From: Voacanga thouarsii
Lineage: Eukaryota; Streptophyta; Magnoliopsida; Gentianales; Apocynaceae
NCBI GenBank assembly: GCA_026120185.1
Contig: JANUWF010001783.1
Span: 8,089,001-8,153,000 of the forward strand
Length of the DNA: 64,000 nt
Direction: 5' to 3'
Shown: positions 1-9,238 of the stretch, one piece after another
Position numbering within the stretch: the stretch's first letter is position 1
Layout of the letters: the number at the start of each line of letters is the position of its first letter
Notes under the pieces: generated by a model
The model's input: the letters and a program-made list of their open reading frames with translations, nothing else
What the model was told of the DNA's origin: nothing
Databases searched by the model: none
Program-made: the position numbers and the translations under genes

Positions 1-1050
1 AATAGAATTTGTGCAAGATTAGGTAGTAAAATATATCCAACTACCTTCAAATTTAATCATAATATGTTTTTTTAGTAATTTTAACAAATTTAATTGTAGG
101 ATCGTTAATTTGATAGGTCTATCTTTGTAAGTGGGTTAGCTTTCGAGTATTTTTATTGAGATTATACTAGAATAAGTGGCAAAACTTCAATTACCTTTAA
201 ACTTGGTTCTAATACTTTTTTTTTTTTTAGTGATTTTATCAAATCAAACGGTTAGATTATTAATATGATATGCCTATCTTTTTAAATTTGTTAGATTTTC
301 TGTATTTTTATAGAGATTATGCTAGATTCTGTGTCAAAATATATCCGATTACCTTAAAATTTGGTCATAATATATTTCTTAAGAATTTTAACAAATCTAA
401 TAGTTGGATCATTAATTTGATATGTCTATCTTTGTAAATAGGTTAGGTTTCGAGCATTTTTATAGAGATTTTGCTAGGTTAAATGGCAAAACATATCCGA
501 TTACCTTCAAATTTGGTCCTAATACTTTTTTTAGTGATTTTATTAAATCTAACGGTTGGATTATTAATTTGATATGCCTATCTTTCTAAATGTGTTAGGT
601 TTTCTGTATTTTTATAGAGATTATGCTAGATTCTACACTAAAATATATTCGGTTACCTTAAAACTTTATCATAAAACTTTTTTTTTAGTGATTTTATCAA
701 AATCTAATGGTTGGATCGTTAATTTAATATGTCTATCTTTGTATATGTATTAGATTTTGGGCATTTTAATAGTAATTGTGCTATATTTTGTTACAAAACA
801 TATCCAATTATCTTTTTGGTCATAACATTTTTCATAACAATTTCAACAAATCTAACGGTTGGATCATTAATTTGACGTGCCTATCTTTGTATATGTGTTA
901 GGTTTTGAAAATTTTTACAGAGATTATACTAGATTATGTGCTAAAATATATCCTATTACTTTTTAAATTTGGTCATAACACTTTTTATAGTAATTTCAAA
1001 AAATCAAACAGTTATATCATTAATTTGATGTGCCAATTTTTGTAAATATA
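1..1050. repeat. ~152-bp tandem repeat array with dimeric higher order
   Basis: Seven copies of an AT-rich unit can be anchored on a shared ATC(G/A)TTAAT-like word at 101, 256, 408, 560, 715, 863 and 1016, giving steps of 155, 152, 152, 155, 148 and 153 bp. Shared words include 'ggttggatcattaatttga' and 'tttttatagagattatgct'. Copies 1 and 3 resemble each other, as do copies 2 and 4, so the real unit may be a ~304-bp dimer. The array is cut by the left window edge and degenerates before the TA block. No coding content is seen. Confidence 0.9.
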
Positions 1051-1052
1051 TT

Positions 1053-1082
1053 AGATTTGGGGCGTATGTATTAATATGCTGC

Positions 1083-1120
<38 letters not shown>

Positions 1121-1612
1121 ATTATTAAATGATATTAATTGTTAATATATATGCATGAATGTATATATATGTATATATATATATATATTTATTTATTAAT
1201 ATATTAAAAAGTCTATCAATATATATATATATATATTAATATTCTATTTATATATATATAGATATATATTAACAAACTAAAATAGTGTATAGTGTGTGTG
1301 TGTGTGTGTATGTATATATATTAATGTGCTATATTATTATATATTAAAATAATATATTATTTAATTATATATATGTATATATATTTATTAATATATTAAA
1401 AAGTATATTAATATATATTTATGTATATGTATATATATATTAATATATATATGTAATAATATATTTATGTATGTATATATATATATATATATATTAATAG
1501 TCTATAATAATATATTAAAAAGTATTTTAATATATATATATATATGTATATGTTTTACATATGTATTTATATATATTATATGTGGGTGTATACCAAATAA
1601 ATAAATAAATAA

Positions 1613-1652
<40 letters not shown>

Positions 1653-1740
1653 ACTAATATATATTAATAGGCTATATATATATACATATATTATTAAAAG
1701 ATATTAATTATTAATATATATGTATATATATATATTTATT
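1053..1740. repeat. TA-rich microsatellite block, left border of the virus cluster
   Basis: Runs of (TA)n, (TG)n and short palindromic words such as 'attaatatat' fill this stretch, with an (AAAT)n run near 1600. It shares phrases with the block at 25340-26560, for example 'aatatgctgcattaatata' and 'tattaatatattaaaaagt', and with the short block at 35825-35935. It abuts lineage A pararetrovirus DNA without a unique spacer. No gene is visible. Confidence 0.9.
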
Positions 1741-1749
1741 AATAACTTT

Positions 1750-2064
1750 ATGTAATAACTATAAAAAATTATTGCCAAGTAAAACATCTAAGTTGGTATT
1801 ATAGAAATAAAATGGTGGACATTTTATGAGAAATGATCCTAATAATATTATAGGTTGTTCTATACCAGCTAAAATTTCAATGGTATTATTAGAAATATCT
1901 TTTCCTTTTATAGGTTTTAATGACTGATGATATTATTTTGGAAAACAATCTGCCTTACATAAACATGATTCCGATCCACTATCTATATAGGCTGGAAAAT
2001 AGTTTGCTTTATAATCTTTATAAGTAATTCCAATAGGAATATAAATACTATAAGGACTTGTCAT
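1750..2064 (-). pseudogene. Pararetrovirus lineage A: start of protease-RT ORF (aspartic protease)
   Basis: Read on the minus strand, an ATG at 2064 opens a frame whose first ~100 codons look like a caulimovirid retropepsin. An I-D-S-G-S active-site motif (codons at 1972-1983) follows ~25 residues after a Tyr/Ile-rich strand, and a later 'DVLLGNNFL' matches the family's second conserved block. In the family this protease cleaves the viral polyprotein. The ATG overlaps the stop of the preceding ORF as ATGA (2061-2064), a stop-start overlap known between caulimovirid ORFs. One in-frame stop falls after 'CFPK'. The fragment runs into TA repeats and points opposite to its own RT (2696 onward), so it has been inverted. 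A second partial copy lies at 35936-36189. Confidence 0.6.
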
Positions 2065-2695
2065 TTTGGTGTATATATTAATTTTCCATTATTTGTTATC
2101 TTTAATCCATAAGATGTTATTTGATAAGGTTTTACTATTTCAAGAAAAGTATTTCCTAATATTATTTCTAAAGTATCCTTCATTTCTTCATTTTCAATGA
2201 GTAATCTTATATTAATTATTTCTATTCCAAATTTTAATAATATTTCTACAATTTTATTTATTTAATGTATTTCTCCATTAAAATTTGTATATTGATAAGG
2301 ATTATCTAATTGGAATTTCTGTAGATTTCCACACAGTTTTTGACTAATATAATTTTCATTAGCTCTTGTATCTATTAATATATTAATTGGTTTAAATTGT
2401 ATACCATCAAAATATTCACCTTTTATTTTATAATTGCTTAGTTCATAATTATGAGGAATAATAACTCCACTATTTGTCTTGGTTATAGGATTACAAGTTA
2501 CATGAATATTCGTAAAAGATAATCTTAGGGGTAAATGGCTTCTAGTTATTAAAGGGGTTTCTTGTAAATCTAGATTTAATGGAGTTGGATCTATTTCTTC
2601 TATAATTCATAAATTAAGAACTTGGACTTGGCATACATTATTAAATAAATAAGGATAATCTATTGCATCTTTTATATTAAAACAATCAGAATGAT
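2061..2695 (-). pseudogene. Pararetrovirus lineage A: C-terminal part of the ORF upstream of protease-RT
   Basis: A minus-strand frame of ~200 codons, with stops near 2607 and 2265, ends at TGA 2061-2063. By position it should be the end of a coat or MP-coat protein. It contains 'INILIDTRANENYIS' (DTRA codons at 2361-2372), followed by a hydrophobic strand and 'LEIILGNTFLEI', the order and spacing of a retropepsin fold. The glycine of the DTGA motif is Arg, so it is probably inactive as a protease or has changed role. The alternative is chance likeness in an AT-rich frame; two matching blocks make that less likely. Genus assignment is open. Confidence 0.45.
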
Positions 2696-3407
2696 GTGTA
2701 TTAGAGACTATCAAATTAGAATATCAATTTGGGTTAAGACACTTAGATGCAGATATAGAACACATAAAAGAAAAATTAAAACAATGTTATACAAATAACC
2801 CTTTACAATTTTGGGATAAAAATAAGATTACTGCCAAATTAGAAATGATAGATAAAGATAAAATTATTTGAGTCAAACCAATGAGATATAATGAGGAAGA
2901 TAAAAAAGAATTTAATATACAATTAAAAGAACTATTAGATGCAAATTTGATACAGGTAAGTAATTCTCCTCATAGTTCTCTAGGATTTATTGTAAGAAAA
3001 CATGCAGAAACAGTTAGGGGAGAAGCTAGAATGGTTATTAATTATAAAAAATTGAATGATAATACTGTCTTTCATGGTTATTTTTTTCCTCATAAAGAAA
3101 GTTTAATAAATTGGACAAGAAATATAAAGATATTTTCTAAATTTGATTGTAAAAATGGATTTTGACAAATTAAAATGGCACTAGATAGTATTAAATATAA
3201 TCATTTTCTACTCCACAATGTCAATATGAATGGCTAATAATGACATTTGGATTAAAAAATGCTCCTCAGATATTTCAAAGAAAAATGGATAATATATTCA
3301 AATGTTATGACTTTATATTTGTCTATGTTGATGATATTTTAATTGTTTGTAAGAATGTAGAATCTCATATTAAACATTTAAATATTTTTTGTGACTTATG
3401 TATTAAA
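2696..3407 (+). pseudogene. Pararetrovirus lineage A copy 1: reverse transcriptase, 5' part
   Basis: The frame shows RT hallmarks in order: 'SPHSSLGFIVRKHAE', 'ARMVINYKKLND', 'IFSKFDCKNGF', 'MTFGLKNAPQIFQRKMDN' and the catalytic 'VYVDDILIV' (Y-V-D-D codons 3324-3335). The enzyme copies viral RNA to DNA. Breaks include TGA at 2869 and 3163, and a frameshift with stops at 3225-3240. The gene is split after 'CDLCIK' by the solo LTR at 3408-7741 and resumes at 7742. The adjacent copy at 22013 gives the uninterrupted arrangement. This RT differs clearly from lineage B (YVDD rather than YIDD, with different flanking residues). Confidence 0.85.
3403..3407. repeat. Target-site duplication TTAAA, left
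   Basis: TTAAA precedes the TG of the solo LTR and recurs directly after its terminal CA at 7742-7746. The empty site in lineage A copy 2 reads 'tgtattaaaaatgg' near 22729, with a single TTAAA, which confirms the insertion point. Confidence 0.95.
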
Positions 3408-3654
3408 TGTGAAACCCCGGTCAAAACCAACCTTAGAGTAAGGGGGTTGGGATTCATATCATATTTTATTTAATGGTTAAATATATTTTCATATGATTTT
3501 TATGTGTTTTGGATTCGAGTTTTATTGTCTTGAAGTCTTGTTGGTGAGTATTGTGTGAGAGGGGCAAGATGGTAATTTTTGCCCGAGGTGAAAAATAGGG
3601 AGATAGCCTGTGGATTGAATAGAAAATAATTTTTTAGTGAAAATATCAACAAGA

Positions 3655-3722
3655 GTTGTTGTGGTGTAGTGGTTAAAGCTTTGGAATTAATTCTTGAGGT
3701 CTTGGGTTCAAATTTTATCATA
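3655..3722 (+). other. tRNA-like (pol III A/B box) segment inside the LTR
   Basis: 'gtggtgtagtggttaaag' (3661-3678) resembles an A box and 'ggttcaaattt' (3705-3715) a B box, at about tRNA spacing. No clean acceptor stem is seen, so this is not a functional tRNA gene. Equivalent segments lie at 57186-57254 and 39981-40054 (minus). Confidence 0.5.
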
Positions 3723-5599
3723 GAAGCTTTAGCTAAAATAAATTTTATTTTTGCTTAGTGGAGGAAATTTTGGTCTTAGGAGCTTAGAGTAAGGTAGGGA
3801 TGATGTCCTAAGAGAGACGTACTAGGAGTATTCTCATTCCACTCTTTTGCCCTACTCGAATTTCCTAAAAGGAATTCTTGTTCCCTTGATCTTTGGTTTT
3901 CTTTAGGTTTCAACTTCTTAGTTTGATCAAGATGTTCTATCCATTTTCTTTCCAGAAATTTCAGTAAAATGCTGTGATCTTGTGGGATCAAAATGCCCTA
4001 GTAAAAGGCTTCTCATGGTCTGAAAGATGTGGAAGAATTGTGGGAAATTCCAAGGGGAAAAATCCCTCTAGTAAGCTTGCTGAAATTTCACTCTAGACTA
4101 GTTCATCTTCCTTCATGGCATGAGCTGAAATATTCCAACTTGTTGTACCTTCAAAATGTCGAAATTTTTAGCTAACATTCCCTCCCAAATGCTGCCAGAA
4201 AAATAATTTTTAGAATTAGTTTGAAACCTGAAAATTCTTGACCAATTTCGGACTGCTCAAAGCTGGAGCAAAACAAGAAAAAATTCTTGTACGAAAAACA
4301 GTTTTGAGAGTCCAAAACCAAGCTGTTTTCTTCCAGATCTTGTTCAGTATCTTAGCCATGTTTTTCCTTCATGAAGAAGGCTGGAAACCAGCCTTGAATA
4401 CCCCTGAAATTCCCTTCAAAACTCGTTGCAAATTGGCTGGAAGTGGCAGTCGAAAATCTGCCCAGAAAAATTCCTGTTCAGCGAAATGCTGGGCAGTCCA
4501 AATTTCCAGCTTTGTTTCCTATTTTTCTTCTGGCCGAAACACCAACCTTAATCTGTCAAAACCTTCCTTAAACCTCCATTAACAGAGCTCCATTGTTTCC
4601 CTCAAGCTTCTGCACGAAATTCAGCAATGGTTGTCCGAAAATCTCTCCAACAAATCCCTGCAATTTAGCTTGATTAGTTTCCAAAATTCCAGCCATCCTT
4701 GTTTAGCAACCTTTCATAATATCTTACTCAAATGACCAGACATCTTCTTCATCACTGTGCACCTTAGTTTCGGCCACCATAAGCCACCTTGAATCAGCTT
4801 TAATTTCTCAGAAAAGCTGCTCAACCAGTCGGCCATAGGAGACCTTCAAAGCTCTCCAAATTATCAAGATATCCTAGAATATTTAGTTTCCAAATTCACT
4901 TCCTAAAAATATTCTCCAAGGATTGTGACAACTAACCCTTCCTTTTCTCTTCCAAATCAGAGAAACAACTCCCTAAACCCTACAGAAATTCGGCCAGCCC
5001 TATCCCTCACAAAAATTCGGCAGCTGCGCAAGAACCACGTCTCGAAATCTCTCAATCTCTAAGAACACACACACACACTACACCAAGAACACCTACCTCT
5101 TCCCTACACTTAATACCTCTCCAAACCATCTCAAATCCTCTAAAAAACTTCCAGATTTGACCTACTCACTGCTGTGAGTCCATCAACACCATTATTAACA
5201 TCAAATTCCTCAAATCATCTTACTACTTTGGATCAAAAGCAGAAATTTCTGTGAAGGACAAGAACATCTTCAAGGTAAATTTACTCAATCAACTTCATCT
5301 TCTCCAAACATGATCTCTAGTGAGAACCTATGTGAATAAACATACTAATGATCTCTTCTTCTCTCTCTCTCTCTCTCTCTCACGGCCAAAACTCCTCTCC
5401 CTTGGCCGGATGACTTCTTCTCCATAATCATGCTCTCGCCATCTCCTTTGGACAAAGTTAGACACCTAGGAGTTGAGATCTACTCTAAACTCCTTCAAGG
5501 CGTTCATCAACCAAGTAAGTACCATCAATCCTTCTTTTAAACTCTAGAAGTATGTCTCTAGGGTGATAATGATAATAGGTGGATGGTGATAGGATTTGA

Positions 5600-5600
<1 letters not shown>

Positions 5601-5640
<40 letters not shown>
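5601..5640. repeat. (TA)n microsatellite
   Basis: About 20 uninterrupted TA units lie inside the solo LTR. The sister LTR at 56942 lacks a run of this size, so it expanded in this copy. Confidence 0.95.
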
Positions 5641-5644
<4 letters not shown>

Positions 5645-7741
5645 AGATTGAAGTATGAATATATGTATGATTGTGAAGGAGATGAGATTTATGCATGGAA
5701 GGATTGTCTTGGATGATTATATGATGATTTAAGGTTGATGCATGTCATAAGTAGTATATGTGATGAAGTATGCTAGAGATTATGTCACCTTTGGTGAATA
5801 GGGTTTACATTCATGATGGATTAATATTGAAGCCATGATCATATTTATGCTAGTATGGGTTTGATCATGTGTTGATAAATTGAGATCTATGCTTGTATGC
5901 ATGATTTGGATGATTTGATGAATTAAAGGATTGTGTATGTATTGATTGTGATTAGCCATAGGAATTTGATCATGATCTAGTTGTCCCCAAACAAATTTTT
6001 ACTTCATGAATAAAATATTCAATAAAATAATTTCTCTTAGTATTTTCGAAAAAAAAAACCCTAGGAAGGGTAGATTTGGATTGTCATATATATAAAGGAT
6101 ATTTTAGTCAAACAAATAATGATTTTTGCTAGAAAAAAATATATATATATGTATATATTACTTAATATAATGAGATCAATTAAAGCCTTTATGAAAATAA
6201 TTACAATTAGTAGAATATATATTACTAAAAATTTAACTATTATCTTCTAATCAAAACTCCTTAAGAATTTATTTAATATTGTTCAAGTGAGACTCATTAA
6301 ATTTATTTTCAACTAATTTTAGCTACCAATTATTTTCTAACAACTAAATTATTAATAAATCAATATTTTATTTAATACTACCTAGAACTCTTGATCAAAT
6401 AAACTCTAAATTTTCCCTAACAAGATTTAAGGTTTCAACTTATTAAATTTATTTCCCAAACCATTAATTATTTTAAATAATTATACTAGGCTCAACTCTT
6501 AAACCTATTTACTTATTGTTTAACCTTAAAGCTTGGGACATTAGGATCATGGTAGTAGTAAGTTGAGTCGATTTAAAATTAAGGAAGTAGTTTGTGGCTT
6601 GAAATTGATTGTGATTTGTATTTGCCCATGTGGAGTTAGGTCTGCCATTGGAGACCTTGTTATTGTGAGCAAGAATTAGGTAAGCTCTTGCATAAAACCC
6701 GTTTGATGCAAAATTTTTATTATGGCAAGCCAAATGTAGAGTGCATGGACACTCATTTATGTAAAGGCAATTGAGGGTTAAATCATTTCTTATTTCAAAC
6801 ATTTGAATTATTTAAAAGCCAATGAGCAGATTTACTCAAACTCAAACTCTTTCTAAAACTGATTTTGTTTAAGACTTTGGAAATGTGGAACAGTGTTTTG
6901 TTCATTTTATCCCAAGTGGGAAACGTCGTTGAGTACTCAATAAGGGTGGACTACTAGGACTAGTCTTTGAAGGGTTAGGGTAAGTCTCTTAGTAGGTGGC
7001 CACCTCTGAGGGGTGAGTCCTTCCCGAATAGGATGTCAGTCCAGAGAGTCGTGCCGGTCTGAGCTAGCAGTTTGTTTTCAGTCAAGCGACTGTGGTTTGC
7101 CGGAATGGACACCCGGTTGTTGTTTGGGTATAGAGAAGGAGGAGTATCTTGCCCAGTAGGCCGATCACCTACTTTTGTCAGTCTGCACAAAGTGTCGGCA
7201 TTCTGACCGGTTATGGGGCCCAACGTGTGGTAACCCATATCCCTTTCTTTTGTGTGGTTGATTTTATTACTTATGTATGGCTGGAAAAGCCAAAACGCCA
7301 CTCTTGTTTTTAACTAATGTTATTGCTTGCCAGTATTTCTCTTATAAAGGTTTCACACTTTGTATCCACGAACTGTTTTCACTAAACACCCGAAGCACAC
7401 ACGGACTTACTGAGATTTCTGTCTCACCACCATTTTATCATGATTTCAGGTCTATCCTGCTGTGGGCATGAGTAGCTATATATTATCTGCTTTGGAAGAA
7501 TTTTCTGAGGATTTATTTTGTGTAATGTTGGGAGAGCTGAGAGCGGATGAATTTTTATTATGGATTCGTTTTGAGTATTCTTGGATTTATTATTATTTTC
7601 TTTTGGGTTGTAATAAATTTTAAGTTGAAGTATCATTTTATTTCTGCTATTATATTTGCGTGTTCTAGTTATAAAGACCCCTTGTCCTTTGGACGGGGCG
7701 ACATCCCTAGCCCTGGCGGGCCTAGGTAGCGTGGTGTTACA

Positions 7742-7746
7742 TTAAA
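7742..7746. repeat. Target-site duplication TTAAA, right
   Basis: Right copy of the duplication flanking the solo LTR; see 3403-3407. Confidence 0.95.
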
Positions 7747-7965
7747 AATGGATTAGTATTATCTAAAAAAAAAGCAAAAATAATGCAAGAAAAAATAGAA
7801 TTTTTAGGAATAATGATAGATAATAAACGGATAGAATTACAACCTCATATTTTAGAAAAATTAAGTATTTTCTAGACAAATTAATATATAAAAAACAAGT
7901 TCAAAGCTTTTTAGAAGTATTAAATTATGCTTCAAATTTTATAGAAAACCTTGTTAGCTTAAAAA
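7742..7965 (+). pseudogene. Pararetrovirus lineage A copy 1: RT 3' part
   Basis: This continues the RT from 3407 after the solo LTR ('NGLVLS', 'KIEFLGIMIDNKRIELQPHILEKL'), matching 22733-22950 almost base for base. It stops at 'gttagcttaaaa', where lineage B sequence begins. In copy 2 the same words continue into the RNase H region, so 7965/7966 is a recombination junction between two different viruses. A TAG at the position of 'F*TN' is shared by both copies. Confidence 0.8.
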
Positions 7966-7993
7966 TGGCATTGAAATATCCTGGGTCACAATT

Positions 7994-8005
7994 TGGTATC
8001 AGAGC
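7994..8005 (+). promoter_or_regulatory. Primer-binding site, tRNA-iMet (lineage B copy 1)
   Basis: TGGTATCAGAGC is complementary to the 3' end of plant initiator tRNA-Met, the primer for minus-strand synthesis in Caulimoviridae. The copy at 15184-15195 has one change (TAGTATCAGAGC). In copy 3 the site is lost at the junction at 16972. Confidence 0.9.
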
Positions 8006-8438
8006 CAAGTGTTCAATTTGCTTCATCATAAACCTTCTATGATTTGCAAAATCATGTCCAAGTAAGTTCATTTACTTTCTTTCTCTAAATCGTGCATGAT
8101 GTAGTTTAATCCGCTTTCTTTTGTTCTTAAGTGTTTTGCCTTTTCGTATGTTTCTTCTAGTATTCTTAAACTATGATAGTTGATAGTCACCTGTGAAAGC
8201 AGCTGATACGTTGGTCAGCCCAGAACCATTAGATTAGGTTGTTAGTAGCCATGGATGGCGTCGTGTTAGCCTTGACCCGAGAGTGGTCCCGTAGCTCTCA
8301 ACTATAAGCATAGTGTGTTAGGTGTGTCCTGAGAAGAAACAAAGAAACATAGGTTAAGACATAACTCTAAAGAACGATAGAATTCGTATTATCTACTCTA
8401 GCATAGATAAAGAGAGAGAAAGTAATCTTCATATCTCC

Positions 8439-9238
8439 ATGGCCTCCAACCTTGCTGATATCGACATTGAATCAATAAATGATTTAGAAGTAAGTACTCA
8501 ATTAGATAAAGTTGAATCCAGACTAATGGATTAGAATTTACCCATAGAAAAATTTGACAAGATTTATGAAAAATGAATGTTTGATTTAGTTCAAAATTAT
8601 ACAATCAAAACCACTGAAAAAATAGTTTCTATAAATCAGTCATATGGTATAATTCAACTTCTAAATCCAGAAACCTTAGAACACCATAGAAAAAATAAAT
8701 ATCGATATCTTCACATAGGATTAGTTCAAGTAGCCATCAAACCTCTATACCGTTTAGGTATTAATGCCCCAATCTTCCTTCTTCTAAGAGACAGTAGGCA
8801 TCTTGATTTTCAAAATAGCTTGTTAGTAGTCCTTGAATCAAACACAGCCAATTTAACCATTATCTAAATTTTACAGTAGATCTCACAGATCCACATATAC
8901 TAAAAACTTTAACTTTAAACATTCAGACAAATAATTTAGATTTTGAATTAGGATATAAATCTCTTGGTTTAATTTATCGTGTCTATTACAAAGTAATGAA
9001 AACTACAATAAACCCTAAAGCCAAACAACATATTGGTAATCCAAAAGAAACTTGTTTATTAGAAACTAATTTTGACAAATCAAATACTTTTGTCCCACAA
9101 ATGATTAAATGGGATAATGTTCTCCAAAACCCTACTTGGAATTTTGAAAATATCATTAATCCTAAAAAACATTATGAATCCAAAATAATAGGAAAAATCA
9201 TAGAAACACCAGCAGTCCATATTGAATTAGAATTCTGA
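8439..9238 (+). pseudogene. Lineage B copy 1: movement protein (30K superfamily)
   Basis: An ATG at 8439 opens the polyprotein; the same start is intact at 15612. The core 'HIGLVQVAIKPLYRLG' followed by 'LRDSRHLDFQNSLLVVLES' is the conserved region of Petuvirus/Florendovirus movement proteins, which form tubules through plasmodesmata. Breaks: TAG near 8532, TGA at 8574, TAA at 8865 (CAA in copy 2), then a frameshift near 8880 shared with copy 2. The frame resumes at 8996-9238 and is stopped by TGA before 'RKSFSASSSSS'. The Ser-rich stretch probably marks the linker to the coat region. Confidence 0.8.

Larger units (their letters stand above)
3408..7741 (+). mobile_element. Solo LTR (4334 bp) of a Ty3/gypsy chromovirus-like element
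   Basis: It begins TGTGAAACCCC and ends GGTGTTACA, with 5-bp duplications TTAAA on both sides. Its start, end and internal order match the 5' LTR at 56942-61288, which is followed by a primer site and gag, so this is the same family without an internal region. Recombination between two LTRs is the usual origin. Internal landmarks are a tRNA-like segment (3655-3722), a (TC)n run at 5358-5381, a (TA)n run at 5601-5640 and a block with 'gagtactcaataagggt' (6931-6950) shared with both other LTR copies. Short ORFs inside (for example 4238-4582 and 6975-7301) are not conserved in frame in the sister LTR and are not genes. Confidence 0.9.

Noticed and set aside
1..1050. CRISPR-like array
   Set aside because: Repeats of ~152 bp without unique spacers, in plant repeat DNA; this is a tandem satellite-type repeat.
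3655..3722. A tRNA gene
   Set aside because: A- and B-box words are present, but I cannot form a seven-base-pair acceptor stem or a clear anticodon arm.
4238..4582. 114-codon frame in the solo LTR, with a 113-codon frame in the matching part of the other LTR (57780-58121)
   Set aside because: The DNA is homologous, but the two frames read different phases through the shared 'aaggctggaaa' words, so no protein is conserved.
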